From: Rudaea sp. 3F27F6 | Lineage (GTDB): Bacteria; Pseudomonadota; Gammaproteobacteria; Xanthomonadales; Rhodanobacteraceae | Direction: 5' to 3' | DNA length: 64,000 nucleotides | NCBI RefSeq assembly: GCF_005503555.1 | Contig: NZ_SCNG01000001.1 | Span: 1,674,001 to 1,738,000, forward strand | Shown: in pieces, positions 25,701 to 33,477 of the stretch | Layout: every line of letters starts with the position of its first letter | Position numbering within the stretch: the stretch's first letter is position 1 | Made by a program: the position numbers and the translations under genes | Notes under the pieces: model-generated | Seen by the model: only the letters and a program-made list of their open reading frames with translations | The model's database searches: none | Told to the model about the DNA's origin: nothing

Positions 25701-25956
25701 CGGTGCCGGTGCGGACACGCGCCGTCCGCTCGGCCTCGCCGTGGTCGGCGGCCTGCTCGTTTCGCAGGCGTTGACGCTTTATCTGACGCCGGTGATCTAT
25801 CTCTTTCTCGACCGTTATTGCGCGAAGCCGGCGAACGGCGTGTCGGCGATGGAGAAAAAGCGGCAGCGGCCAGATGTGGTCGATCCTCAGCCAGATGCGG
25901 GATCAACGACTTTTCAACCTTATTCTGGTGGATTACTCGGCAAATTAAATATGTGA
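22777..25956 (+). CDS. RND multidrug efflux permease, HAE-1 type
   Basis: 1,059 aa. The start MNLPEICIRRPVMATLMMAV is the usual opening of this family; an upstream in-frame ATG overlaps the adaptor gene. It has 12 membrane helices in two halves with large periplasmic loops, each half with the expected motifs: LAVGFVVDDAIVMLENIVRY carries the proton-relay aspartates of helix 4, and GIVKKNTIMMIDCALELQRG is the matching region of the second half. The likely substrate is a toxic small molecule; nothing in the sequence says which. It forms an operon with the adaptor gene, probably under the LysR regulator. Confidence 0.92.
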   Translation: MNLPEICIRRPVMATLMMAVVLVCGIGAYPKLAVNELPNVDFPTIRISAGLPGASPETMAATVATPLEAQLSGIAGIDSMVSSSSPGTTGITLTFRLDRNIDAAAQDVQEAISAAQRQLPAEMPTPPTLRKINPADAPVLNLAMTSTTLSPAQLDEYAETRLARQLSTIDGVAQVKVWGSTKYAVRISLDPDRLAKAGVGIDQVQGAVAKANVNLATGALYGVRQQFQVRSEGQLLSAAPYNDIVVAWRNGAPVRLSDVGSARDGVQDDQIASWYNGERSVLLSIQRQPGSNTVETIDRIKAVLPAFVASLPPSAKLSVLYDRSQTIRASVEDVQFTLILAGLLVVLVIWIFLGSLSATLISAAALPLSIAGTFACMYWFGYSLDNLSLLALTLAVGFVVDDAIVMLENIVRYIESGLTPLDAALKGAKEIGFTIASMTLSLLAVFIPVMFMHGIVGRLFHEFAVTISVAIAISGLVAITLTPMLCSRFLKAGTLERRPRPLLVFERGFAFARDHYLRGLRWCMQRPGWVLGAFASSLIATAALFYSVSTDFMPPGDSGRLQVNTEGPQDTSFGGMVERQRQLGEIVVADPNIEAYMSSIEAGGSTINDGEMVLKLKPRAERQLGPTEIVQELRKKFANVVGMRAYVQNPPSIQIGGLRSKAQYQYTLRSVDLASLYEWAAKATTAFAAIPGLQDVTNDLALNSPSVVVAVDREKLAPLGLSMAQVQSALGAAFNQTQASTIYGAATQYWVVMEVARALQNDADVLSKLYVTASGGKLVPLDTIAHFERKPQVMTVNHQGQLPAVTLSFGLAPGVSLSDAVAGIDKAVAKIGMPAQVTGSLQGTALAFQESFRGFGWLLLLAVFAIYVVLGILYESFVHPLTILSGLPAAAVGALATLMLCRTALDLFAMVGIVMLIGIVKKNTIMMIDCALELQRGRGFDPAEAIFEACALRFRPIMMTTMAAFAGTLPIAFGIGAGADTRRPLGLAVVGGLLVSQALTLYLTPVIYLFLDRYCAKPANGVSAMEKKRQRPDVVDPQPDAGSTTFQPYSGGLLGKLNM

Positions 25957-26103
25957 TACCGTTCACAATCTAACAACCACCGCAACGCCGGACTGCACCG
26001 CCGGGGAGCGTTGGCGGACCGCGATTCCGCCTATTCGGCCGGCGTCTTTCCCATTCGTCTCTGCGAAACGTTTGTCATAGGCAGACCGACAGATACGTGC
26101 ACC

Positions 26104-26673
26104 GTGATCGACCGCAATCCCACACCCCCTCTCGACCGTCTGCGCAGTTCGACCGAACGCAGCGAGCCCACGCACATCTCGCACGTGGCCAGGTTGTTTT
26201 CGGAACATAATCGCAGCCTGATCGCGTTCCTCTACAGCAAGTTGAATTCTCTTGCCGATGCGCAGGAGGTCGCTCAGGAAACTTACGTACGCTTGCTGCG
26301 CTTGGGCGAACCCGAGCGAATCAGCTTTCAGAAGGCGTTGCTGTTCCGCGTCGCGGCCAATCTTTGCGTCGACCGGATTCGCATGCGCCGCGTGCGCGAA
26401 CAGGCGGAAGCGGAAGAAACGCTCGATCAATCGCAGGATCGGCGGCTTCCGGAGGATCCGGAAATGGGTTACGAAAAAATGCGCATCGTCCAGCGCGCCT
26501 TGGCCGAGCTTCCCGCGAAGACGAGCCGCGCGTTCGTTCTGCACGTGCTCGAAGGCAAGGACATTGCGAGCATTGCCAAGACCTTGAATCTGACCGCGCG
26601 CATGGTGCGTTATCACATCGCCAACGCCCTAGCCTATTGCCGCACGCGCGTCGAAGAGGGGAAAAAATCGTGA
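26104..26673 (+). CDS. ECF sigma factor, FecI-like
   Basis: 189 aa from a GTG at 26104; upstream in-frame codons give an unlikely N-terminus. Region 2 is LFSEHNRSLIAFLYSKLNSL with DAQEVAQETYVRLLR, region 4 is QRALAELPAKTSRAFVLHVL and KDIASIAKTLNLTARMVRYH. These match iron-starvation sigma factors of the FecI type. It overlaps the following fecR-like gene as GTGA and is followed by a TonB-dependent receptor with an N-terminal signalling domain: the classical surface-signalling trio. Its activity should require both the receptor signal and the anti-sigma factor. Confidence 0.88.
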   Translation: MIDRNPTPPLDRLRSSTERSEPTHISHVARLFSEHNRSLIAFLYSKLNSLADAQEVAQETYVRLLRLGEPERISFQKALLFRVAANLCVDRIRMRRVREQAEAEETLDQSQDRRLPEDPEMGYEKMRIVQRALAELPAKTSRAFVLHVLEGKDIASIAKTLNLTARMVRYHIANALAYCRTRVEEGKKS

Positions 26674-27683
26674 GCCTCCACGACGCAACCTCTCTTGGCG
26701 ACAGCGTGCTGTTCCGCACCGCGGCCGAGTGGTGGGTACGCCTGCGCGAAATCGAAGACGATCCGGATACGCTCGCCCAATGGATCGCCTGGTGCGAAGC
26801 GGACGAACGCCACATCGCGGCCTTCGAGCAGGTCTCCGAATTCGCCGCGGAGATGGTCAATCTCGACGGCGCCGGACGCGAACGCCTGATCCGCAGGTTC
26901 GACGTCGGCATCGCGCGCCGCTGGCAGTATTTGGCCGCCGCCGCAGCGCTTGTCCTCGGCCTGGCCTTCGGCGCCTACGCCGGATGGAAACACTATTTCC
27001 CCGAGGCTCCGTGGCAGGTCTACGCGAGCGCGACCGCGGTCAATCGCGAGATCGATCTGGCCGATGGCTCGCACGTCGTCCTAGGCGGGGCTTCGCAGCT
27101 GCGCGTTCGTCTCAGCGCCGAGCGTCGCTCGATCGAGCTGCAATCGGGCGAAGCCTTTTTCCGTGTCGCCCACGACAGCCGGCGCGAATTCACCGTACGA
27201 ACCGGCCGGATATCGATTCACGCCGTCGGCACCGCGTTCGACGTGCGTCACAGCGGAGAACGCGTGCAGCTTATTGTCGCCGAGGGCCGTGTCCGCCTTT
27301 CTAGCGACGACGGTTCGTGGGGCTTAGGTCCGTCCTCGCGGCCGGCGCTCTTCGTCGATGCCGGACAGAAGGTTGTCTTCGATCCTTCCGCGTCGCAACT
27401 CTCTTTCTCTTCGGCGACTGCCCAGCAGGCCACGTCCTGGCAGGAGGACCGCCTGGAATTCATCGACGAGCCGCTGGCGTCGGTCGTGGCGAACGTGAAT
27501 CGCTACGCTTCTCCGCCGCTCGTCATCTCGACAGCCGAACTCAACACGCTGACGTTCACCGGCACGGTGTACACGAACTCGATCGACGGCTGGCTGTCGG
27601 CGCTGCCACAGGCCATCCCGGTGGAAATCGTTCGGAGTGCGGACAAAGTTACCCTCGTCAAAAGTGACCGCGCGAAGAGATAG
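26670..27683 (+). CDS. FecR-family anti-sigma factor
   Basis: 337 aa starting at a GTG that overlaps the sigma gene stop. The cytoplasmic N-terminal domain has the DUF4880 pattern EWWVRLREIEDDPDTLAQWI followed by WCEADERHIAAFEQV, a membrane helix near residue 90 (YLAAAAALVLGLAFGAYA), and a periplasmic FecR domain (VNREIDLADGSHVVLGGASQ, LQSGEAFFRVAHDSRREFTV, ISIHAVGTAFDVR) ending with an STN-like module (NTLTFTGTVYTNSIDGWLSA). It transmits the receptor signal to the sigma factor. Confidence 0.9.
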   Translation: MSLHDATSLGDSVLFRTAAEWWVRLREIEDDPDTLAQWIAWCEADERHIAAFEQVSEFAAEMVNLDGAGRERLIRRFDVGIARRWQYLAAAAALVLGLAFGAYAGWKHYFPEAPWQVYASATAVNREIDLADGSHVVLGGASQLRVRLSAERRSIELQSGEAFFRVAHDSRREFTVRTGRISIHAVGTAFDVRHSGERVQLIVAEGRVRLSSDDGSWGLGPSSRPALFVDAGQKVVFDPSASQLSFSSATAQQATSWQEDRLEFIDEPLASVVANVNRYASPPLVISTAELNTLTFTGTVYTNSIDGWLSALPQAIPVEIVRSADKVTLVKSDRAKR

Positions 27684-27774
27684 AAGCAGCGTGCGCGACC
27701 GCAACGAAACGTCCGCGCGCAAGCCGGCTGCCGCAGCGAGCTGCTTTGCCGCCGATCGCCGGCATCGAGTCGAC

Positions 27775-30291
27775 ATGTGCGGCGCCAGGCCGCGCGCGCG
27801 CAGCAGGGCCGTCGCGCAAGCGATTTTCCGGCAATCCCTGCATTGCGTTCTCGCCGCGCTCGCGGTCGTCGCCGGCGTTCGATCCGCCTGCGCGGGGCCA
27901 CAATCCGATTCGACCGGGCAGGTCGCTTTTGCCATCCCTGCACAGCCGCTGCCCACCGCACTCATGGCTTTCAGCAAGCAGGCGCATATCCAAGTGTTGA
28001 CCGGCGGCGGCCTGTCGAAAGAAATACGCGCTCAAGAAGTGAAGGGAGCCATGGCACCTCGTGCCGCCCTGAGCCAATTGCTTCAGGGCACGCGTCTGAC
28101 TTTTGTGTTCACCGACGAGCAGACCGTGGTCGTCAAACCGGCCGCGTCGCCACCTGCTGCGCAAGCCGCCCCAACGCACGGCGAGCCCGCGTCGACCGGA
28201 CCGCCGCATACGCTGAAACAGATCGACGTCACCTCGTCCGTTATCGACCCGCTGGCGACACGGGCCAATCTGCCTTTGCGCCGCATTCCGCAGTCCATCT
28301 CGATTCTCGATCGCCAGCAGCTCGACGAACAAAACCTGACCAGTCTCGCCGATACGTTCGACTATGCAACGGGGACCGTGGCACTGCGCAGCAGTTTTCC
28401 TTTCGGCACGACGCTTTATTCGCGCGGATTTCCGGTCACCGCCTACCACGTCGACGGCAGCGCGCCGCTGAGTTGGGAGCGATACGGATTCGGCGCCGTC
28501 GATCCCGATCTCGCGGAATACGACCGCATCGAGATCCTTCGCGGCATCGACGCCCTGTTCGGCGGCGCGGGCAATCCGAGCGCATCGGTGGTGCTATGGC
28601 GCAAGCGCGCCTCCGGCGATTCGGCCGATTCGATCACGCAGTTGCTCGACGCGCGCGGCCGTATGCGCAGCGAAGTCGATGCCGGCGGTGCGCTGTCCTA
28701 CGACCGCAGCCTGCGCGGCCGTGCCGTCGTCGCCTACGATGACCGGCCCGAGTTCTACGGCCCCGCATCGAGCCGGGGTACGTTGTTGTTCGGAACGATC
28801 GAATACGATCTCTCGCCCGCGACGACGCTGGATGCCGGCATGAGCTACCAACTGCGCCGCGCGCTTCCGATGTTCAGCGGCTTGCCGCGCTATACAGATG
28901 GCAGTGACGCTCATCTTCCCCATTCCGAGTTCTTCGGCGTGCCGTGGAACCGGACCGACTCCGAGAACGCAGAAGCCTTCGTGCAACTCGAACACAGGTT
29001 CAGCGACGGCTGGAAGTTCAATGTCGATCTCGCGCATTTCATTCAGAAAGCGACGAGCGCCGGCGTGCAGTACGGAGGCGCCATCGATCCCATTGCTGAC
29101 GACTTCCAGATCGGTGCCTATCAACAGGCGTTCTCGCAGCGCGCGAGCCTGCGCCGCACGACCGCGGAAATTCAGCTGACGGGAAAATTCGAAGTCAGAG
29201 GCAGAACGATCGAAGCAATCGCCGGCATGGATTTCGAGCGCGAGCGATCCGACCTCGTGGAATACGTGACTCCGCCCTCGGCACCTTCACTCCCCATCGA
29301 CGAGAACTACCGCCCGTCCCCCGCCGACTATGCGCGAACATCGACGCCGCTCAACCTGACCACGCAACAAGGCTTCTACACCGCACTCCGATTCAATTCG
29401 GCCGATGACCGGCTGCACCTGTCCGGCGGAATTCGTTGGAACCGCTATGTGGAAAAAGGACTGACCGTCTACAACGACGTGTTCGGCACCACCGACTATC
29501 CCGAAGCGCGTCGCGTCCAACACTTTCTCGGCGGGGTCTACGATCTTTCCCACAGCCTTTCGGTATACGGCAGTTTTGCCGAAACCTATGGCCCTCAATA
29601 CAACGCACAGACGGCCGAGGGCGGATTGATCGGGCCTTCGCACGGCACCAACGCAGAGGTTGGCGTGAAAGGAGAATGGGCATCCGGAGCGATTACCGCT
29701 TCCCTCGGCGCCTTTGAAATTCATCAGTTCAATGTCGCCGAACTGCTGTTTTCAGACGTTGGCGGTGGCTTCTGCTGTTACCTCGCGCGCGACGGCAAAA
29801 GCACCGGTTTCGAAGCCGAATTGAAGGGCCGCATTTCCGAGCGCTGGAACGTGCGCATCGGCTACGCATTGCAAACCAGCGGATACGAGCAAACGCCTGC
29901 GACCGACGGCACAACGCTGAGCACGACACTCAATAGCCGCTTACCGCGCCAGAGACTGAATGCCTGGCTGACCTACCGGCCGCGCGAGCAAGTCGAGACG
30001 TGGGACTTGTCTCTGGGCTTACGCGCGCAAACGCATGTGGCTCAAACCGGCTTCAGTTGCCCATCCGCCTTCGCACTCTCTTCGTGCGGCAGTTTCCAGG
30101 TCGCCCAACAGACCTATGCCGTGGCCGATCTACGCTTCGGATATCAATTCAATGCGACCTGGTCGGCGTCCGTCGCCGTCACCAATCTTCTCGATCGTCG
30201 CTACTACCAAACGATCGGCCTTCCGCAGAACGGGAACTGGTACGGCGATCCGAGAAACGTCACGTTGTCGATACGCAAAATTTTGCACTGA
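27775..30291 (+). CDS. TonB-dependent siderophore receptor with STN domain
   Basis: 838 aa. The ATG at 27775 gives a basic n-region and a hydrophobic core (CVLAALAVVAGVRSACAG); a GTG at 27691, 8 bp after fecR, is the alternative but makes a very long n-region. The STN signalling domain (FAIPAQPLPTALMAFSKQAH ... LTFVFTDEQTVVVKP) precedes a plug (RRIPQSISILDRQQLDEQNL, YDRIEILRGIDALFGGAGNP) and a 22-strand barrel ending YYQTIGLPQNGNWYGDPRN with a C-terminal aromatic-type strand LSIRKILH. The pattern is that of ferric-siderophore receptors. STN plus the upstream sigma and anti-sigma genes imply self-induction by the ligand. Confidence 0.92.
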   Translation: MCGARPRARSRAVAQAIFRQSLHCVLAALAVVAGVRSACAGPQSDSTGQVAFAIPAQPLPTALMAFSKQAHIQVLTGGGLSKEIRAQEVKGAMAPRAALSQLLQGTRLTFVFTDEQTVVVKPAASPPAAQAAPTHGEPASTGPPHTLKQIDVTSSVIDPLATRANLPLRRIPQSISILDRQQLDEQNLTSLADTFDYATGTVALRSSFPFGTTLYSRGFPVTAYHVDGSAPLSWERYGFGAVDPDLAEYDRIEILRGIDALFGGAGNPSASVVLWRKRASGDSADSITQLLDARGRMRSEVDAGGALSYDRSLRGRAVVAYDDRPEFYGPASSRGTLLFGTIEYDLSPATTLDAGMSYQLRRALPMFSGLPRYTDGSDAHLPHSEFFGVPWNRTDSENAEAFVQLEHRFSDGWKFNVDLAHFIQKATSAGVQYGGAIDPIADDFQIGAYQQAFSQRASLRRTTAEIQLTGKFEVRGRTIEAIAGMDFERERSDLVEYVTPPSAPSLPIDENYRPSPADYARTSTPLNLTTQQGFYTALRFNSADDRLHLSGGIRWNRYVEKGLTVYNDVFGTTDYPEARRVQHFLGGVYDLSHSLSVYGSFAETYGPQYNAQTAEGGLIGPSHGTNAEVGVKGEWASGAITASLGAFEIHQFNVAELLFSDVGGGFCCYLARDGKSTGFEAELKGRISERWNVRIGYALQTSGYEQTPATDGTTLSTTLNSRLPRQRLNAWLTYRPREQVETWDLSLGLRAQTHVAQTGFSCPSAFALSSCGSFQVAQQTYAVADLRFGYQFNATWSASVAVTNLLDRRYYQTIGLPQNGNWYGDPRNVTLSIRKILH

Positions 30292-30335
30292 CGATCTTTG
30301 ACGGGCCACCCGAAAGCACTCCACTTGCGGCCAAG

Positions 30336-30479
30336 TCAAAATTTCTCACTTTGCGTCTGCTTCGGCGAGAAGCTGACTTGCAGAGACTTGGATTTCCCGC
30401 GCTCAAGCAGCCACTCGCTGATCCGGTGCTGGTCCAACACCTGAATTAAGCCGAAGCGCGAAGCTAGTTGGGTTTGCAT
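30336..30479 (-). CDS. Small cassette ORF, 47 aa
   Basis: Begins inside attC 16 with MQTQLASRFGLIQVLDQ and continues HRISEWLLERGKSKSLQVSF, stopping at a TGA at 30336-30338. Its HRISEWLLERG ... SFSPK segment is homologous to the decayed cassette at 5,915-6,247, so it is either a real short protein or the truncated N-terminus of a longer one; the other copy continued for over 100 codons. It is the last element before the siderophore receptor gene, 44 bp away. Function unknown. Confidence 0.45.
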   Translation of the reverse strand: MQTQLASRFGLIQVLDQHRISEWLLERGKSKSLQVSFSPKQTQSEKF

Positions 30480-30491
30480 GAATTGTTTGGC
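30432..30491 (-). other. Short attC site 16
   Basis: A 60-bp site with a small loop: GTCCAACACCTGAATTAAGC, CGAAGCGCGAAGC, then GGGTTTGCATGAATTGTTTGGC. It resembles attC sites of mobile integrons in size. Cores are GTCCAAC and GTTTGGC. Confidence 0.7.
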
Positions 30492-30512
30492 CAGACGGCT
30501 CAGCAAACTCTA

Positions 30513-30818
30513 CTAGGACTCCGGGTCATACATGATCTCGCGAACTTCCTGCGCGCAGCGGCATGCAGCGGCGATCCTGGCAGCCCAATCATGCGCCTCT
30601 TCACGCGAAGAAACTTCGATGATCGAAAACCCGCCGACAACTGCCTTTGCCTCCTGCGCAGGGCCGGCCGTGACGGCCCCGTCGATCGCAACAACGGTCG
30701 ATTGTTGGCGTGCTATACCGCAGCCGAAAATCCAAACCCCCGCCGCCTTTGCCGCCCGAAGCACCTTATGTGCTGCCTCGCCCACCGCTGGAAAATCCTC
30801 CTCGGGAATATGGTCCAT
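30513..30818 (-). CDS. YciI/DGPF-like cassette protein
   Basis: 101 aa from the first ATG. The sequence AIDGAVTAGPAQEAKAVVGG with FSIIEVSSREEAHDWAARIA is the YCII-related pattern (ferredoxin-like alpha/beta fold of small, often dimeric enzymes or binding proteins). The codons just before this ATG read RYLISFDDGS, which are normally the first strand of this family, in frame, yet no ATG, GTG or TTG precedes them up to a stop. The gene may therefore be N-terminally truncated, or start at an unusual codon. About 180 bp of leader separates it from attC 17. Confidence 0.65.
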   Translation of the reverse strand: MDHIPEEDFPAVGEAAHKVLRAAKAAGVWIFGCGIARQQSTVVAIDGAVTAGPAQEAKAVVGGFSIIEVSSREEAHDWAARIAAACRCAQEVREIMYDPES

Positions 30819-30998
30819 CGAGCCATCATCAAACGAAATCAGGTAGCGTTGAGTCGCAACTTTGGTATCGGTAGTGATAAGAGCCTCTTGTAAGCTGGAT
30901 CAGGCCGCCAGCCACGGTGGCTAGCTTGGCTTGGTCCTACCTACTAGACGTGCAAGGGTGCACGGGATCGACATAGTGCAAATATGTCGCGTCCACGG

Positions 30999-31084
30999 GG
31001 CTAACGTTTGAGGTAAGCGACGGCGGCCATGATGAGCATCGGGATCAACCCGTCTCTGCAGTTCGCTTGAGCGAATAGTTAGCC
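30999..31084 (-). other. attC recombination site 17
   Basis: Starts GGCTAACGTTTGAGGTAAGC and ends GTTCGCTTGAGCGAATAGTTAGCC. Its centre (GATGAGCATCGGGATCAACC) differs from both main types. Confidence 0.8.
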
Positions 31085-31561
31085 TTCAATCTCGGGATGG
31101 TGAGGCGAAATGAAACGCTCAACAAATAGACCATGTTGATGCGCGAAATTAATTGACCTCGGGCATTCGCACGGAACGCCCAAGTACATATAGTAGTCGT
31201 AACCGATGTGCACAAACGCCTCAGTTGATTCGAGCCGACACCAGAACTTCTCTCTGAGCATTGCGCCAATGATCGCAGAAATTCTTTCATGCTTGATGAG
31301 ATCACCCTCCTGCGGAACATCCTCGGCGCGCCCGTGGTTCTCGACGTCTCGCACTTCCAGGAATTGAATTTTTGCTTCCTCAAGAAAGTGCGCCACGGAA
31401 TCTATGTATGCGCGCTCGACAGTCTGGTATGTCTCCGAGCTTAGCTGTTTGCCCGAGAAATAACGTCCAATGTCGGAGAAAGAGGTCCAGTCTTCGCGCA
31501 AGAATCTGCCTCGCTCGTCGCGGAGATCTGGATCGTATTTCGTGATTCGAAATTCGTACAT
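31079..31561 (-). CDS. Hypothetical cassette protein, 160 aa
   Basis: Starts at ATG 31559-31561 (MYEFRITKYDPDLRDERGRF); a TTG one codon earlier is possible. The N-terminal part continues LREDWTSFSDIGRYFSGKQL and a helical segment YQTVERAYIDSVAHFLEEAK, then a mixed alpha/beta domain with FVHIGYDYYMYLGVPCECPR. The opening resembles widespread immunity-like or DUF proteins found in cassette arrays, but I cannot assign a family. The stop lies in attC 17 and the start is 13 bp from attC 18. Confidence 0.75.
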   Translation of the reverse strand: MYEFRITKYDPDLRDERGRFLREDWTSFSDIGRYFSGKQLSSETYQTVERAYIDSVAHFLEEAKIQFLEVRDVENHGRAEDVPQEGDLIKHERISAIIGAMLREKFWCRLESTEAFVHIGYDYYMYLGVPCECPRSINFAHQHGLFVERFISPHHPEIEG

Positions 31562-31573
31562 CAATCAGATGAG

Positions 31574-31664
31574 AGCTAACGCTTGAGCAAAACGGCCGCC
31601 GCCGCGGTGCGTCGCAGTCCAGCGCAGACCGATATCGGCAGTCCGAATGGGCGGATAGTTATGC
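31574..31664 (-). other. attC recombination site 18
   Basis: Starts AGCTAACGCTTGAGCAAAAC, second-type centre (GTCGCAGTCCAGCGCAGACC), ends CCGAATGGGCGGATAGTTATGC. The R' core is GTTATGC. Confidence 0.85.
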
Positions 31665-31997
31665 TGCATCATCTGAGGATCGAATTGCATGACCGAAGGC
31701 AAATGCTTCGATTGAAGCGTGCGTACCATCAAGATGAAGCAAGCGGCGACCTTCATCGACAAATTTGCCTAGAAGATCAAGGCCGAGCGAAATTGCCAAA
31801 CACAACGAGTGCATGGAATCGGAGCCTACGATGTGGGCGAGGCGCGGATAGAGCGGCTCCAGTGATATAGGGCAGCACCACTCTTCGGCCTCAGATTGGG
31901 TGTTGCGATATGGAGCGCCCACTGCGAAGGTTATCGAGATGGTTGAGCCGTCCTGACATTGCCCTAAGACTTGCATGCTTGCAATCGGATCAGACAT
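31659..31997 (-). CDS. Hypothetical cassette protein, DUF6968-like
   Basis: 112 aa. The pattern VLGQCQDGSTISITFAVGAP, EEWCCPISLEPLYPRLAHIV, GSDSMHSLCLAISLGLDLLG, then EGRRLLHLDG resembles DUF6968-type proteins often found in integron cassettes; this match is from memory and not confirmed. Soluble, no signal peptide. The ATG is 9 bp from attC 19 and the stop sits in attC 18. Confidence 0.7.
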   Translation of the reverse strand: MSDPIASMQVLGQCQDGSTISITFAVGAPYRNTQSEAEEWCCPISLEPLYPRLAHIVGSDSMHSLCLAISLGLDLLGKFVDEGRRLLHLDGTHASIEAFAFGHAIRSSDDAA

Positions 31998-32005
31998 ATC
32001 TCAAT

Positions 32006-32070
32006 GCAGCAAACGCCTGAGTTAAGCCGTGTCGATAAGCGGCCCTGACTTGAACAAATTGTTGGATCGC
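32006..32070 (-). other. Short attC site 19
   Basis: About 65 bp: GCAGCAAACGCCTGAGTTAAGCC, a short GTGTCGATAA loop, then GGCCCTGACTTGAACAAATTGTTGGAT. It resembles mobile-integron attC sites; cores AGCAAAC and GTTGGAT. Confidence 0.75.
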
Positions 32071-32123
32071 CGCCGGCTGGTGCTTGTACCGAGCCCGTCA
32101 TCCCTAGTGCCCGAGCCGGAATA

Positions 32124-32633
32124 CTACTTCGGCAGATTCGAACGAATTAGGTTCACGGTTTCGGTAAGTTGCTTCGCAGAAACTTGAACGCGCTCTCGAC
32201 GCTGTGCGTCCCCGCTTGGATCGTGCGAGGCACCCTTTTCGCGTCCGGCGCCATCGAATGTTGCGAGTTGAGGCGGCCCTATGCCCCAATCACTGCCCTT
32301 CTGCCGAGGCACGACGTGGAAATGGAAGTGCGGTGTTTCCTGTCCGCTGTAGACCCCATTGTTTTGGAACGTAAGTATTCCGAGGGGCTGATAAGTCTTG
32401 ACGAGCGCCTCTGCGACTCTCTTGGCCGAGGCCATTATCGTCCCGCACTCTTGGTCGGAAAGATCGAGCAGCGTCGCAACATGCCGACGTGTGATCACGC
32501 AGCATTGGCCAGCTTCGAATTGCCACGGGTTGATCACCGTCAGTGTATGTTCGCTTTCGTCTATGACCTTCCACGTTTCTTCGCGAACTGCCACGCAAAG
32601 GTCGCACGGATCTCTTATGGGAAGTTCGATCAT
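32124..32633 (-). CDS. HIT-family hydrolase, cassette
   Basis: 169 aa from the ATG at 32631-32633, preceded by AGAGAGGG; the longer frame reads through attC 20. The active-site motif is HFHFHVVPR (H-x-H-x-H), with the family's earlier IRDPCDLCVAVREETWKVID (a CxxC that may bind zinc) and VITRRHVATLLDLSDQECG. HIT proteins hydrolyse nucleotide-ribose or dinucleoside phosphates; the C-terminal 45 residues (GREKGASHDPSGDAQRR...) are polar and unlike the core. The gene forms one cassette between attC 20 and 19. Confidence 0.9.
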   Translation of the reverse strand: MIELPIRDPCDLCVAVREETWKVIDESEHTLTVINPWQFEAGQCCVITRRHVATLLDLSDQECGTIMASAKRVAEALVKTYQPLGILTFQNNGVYSGQETPHFHFHVVPRQKGSDWGIGPPQLATFDGAGREKGASHDPSGDAQRRERVQVSAKQLTETVNLIRSNLPK

Positions 32634-32668
32634 TCGCCCTCTCTGTTTAAGCTGGTTTGCCCTGAGCG

Positions 32669-32760
32669 GCTCAACGCTGGGATATGCGGCGGCCGGCTGC
32701 AAGAGCAGCAATTTTGGCGCAAGCGCCATTCCCGCGATCCGCTTGAGCGAATGGTTAAGC
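32669..32760 (-). other. attC recombination site 20
   Basis: Starts GCTCAACGCTGGGATATGCG and ends ATCCGCTTGAGCGAATGGTTAAGC. The centre (GCTGCAAGAGCAGCAATTTT) has its own sequence; the R' core is GTTAAGC. Confidence 0.75.
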
Positions 32761-32787
32761 AGCACACACGAGCAGGGCAGACCAACG

Positions 32788-33009
32788 TTAAACGAGGCCA
32801 GCCCAGATAGCTGCGGCGAGTGCAGCGACTGCTAAGCAGAGCGTTGCCATAGCGTACCGGTAAGTACGAAAGCGAAAGAGCGCCAGCGCAGGCGCCGTAC
32901 GAAATGAGGCCCGAAGTTGGTCTGGATTGATGCGCACGAATAGCAAGCCCATCCCGGCAATCAGTGCAAGCACCGCAAATAGAAGTAAGACAATACTTTG
33001 CGGTTGCAT
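32788..33009 (-). CDS. Small membrane protein, cassette, 73 aa
   Basis: Two membrane helices: IVLLLFAVLALIAGMGLLFV and YAMATLCLAVAALAAAIWAG, with a basic loop between (RASFRTAPALALFRFRTYR). The ATG is 9 bp from attC 21. It resembles the small two-helix protein at 5,154-5,342 only in layout, not in sequence. No family assigned. Confidence 0.7.
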   Translation of the reverse strand: MQPQSIVLLLFAVLALIAGMGLLFVRINPDQLRASFRTAPALALFRFRTYRYAMATLCLAVAALAAAIWAGLV

Positions 33010-33017
33010 GTGCTACA

Positions 33018-33108
33018 GCCTGCGCGTGAGCTAAGCGGCCTCTGCCGCCGGGAGTCTCAGAATATCGCAACTCGTCACCACGGTCCGTTTGAGCGAACAG
33101 TTAGGTGC
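33018..33108 (-). other. attC recombination site 21, one core decayed
   Basis: Starts GCCTGCGCGTGAGCTAAGCG (core AAC changed to GCG), diverged common-type centre (GAGTCTCAGAATATCGCAAC), ends TTGAGCGAACAGTTAGGTGC. Confidence 0.8.
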
Positions 33109-33472
33109 GCACTGATCGACCGGCTTTGACATAGTCGTGGTATTCGGCGCAGATAAGCGTTGAATTGACCCACCGCTCAGGACTTGCAGTGAACGCACTA
33201 TGAGCAAACTGCAATGCCCCGTCAGCAGTGGCAAGTGTAGCCACAGGGCTCTCCGCGCCTTCACCGAACTCATATACGTCCACGAACCCGCCCCCGCCCC
33301 CGCCGATATCAGGCACCTCGAAGTGCCAGACCTCGAATCCTTGTGCGACGGGCCGTACCTCAAGCCAGGAGATGAGACGCTCGCCGTTGCGAACACTACC
33401 ACCAAGGAATTGCTCGAGTGACTTGCCACGATGGAGCGTGGACTCTTGGAATGCAGGAATTACATATCGCAT
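33101..33472 (-). CDS. Hypothetical cassette protein, 123 aa
   Basis: Starts at ATG 33470-33472 (MRYVIPAFQESTLHRGKSLE) or at a GTG three codons earlier. A first domain WLEVRPVAQGFEVWHFEVPD is followed by an unusual run of six glycines and then FVDVYEFGEGAESPVATLAT with ALQFAHSAFTASPERWVN. The mixed beta pattern suggests a small soluble protein. It is the first (rightmost) gene of the second array; the attC beyond it is degenerate. Confidence 0.7.
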   Translation of the reverse strand: MRYVIPAFQESTLHRGKSLEQFLGGSVRNGERLISWLEVRPVAQGFEVWHFEVPDIGGGGGGFVDVYEFGEGAESPVATLATADGALQFAHSAFTASPERWVNSTLICAEYHDYVKAGRSVRT

Positions 33473-33477
33473 CCTGC

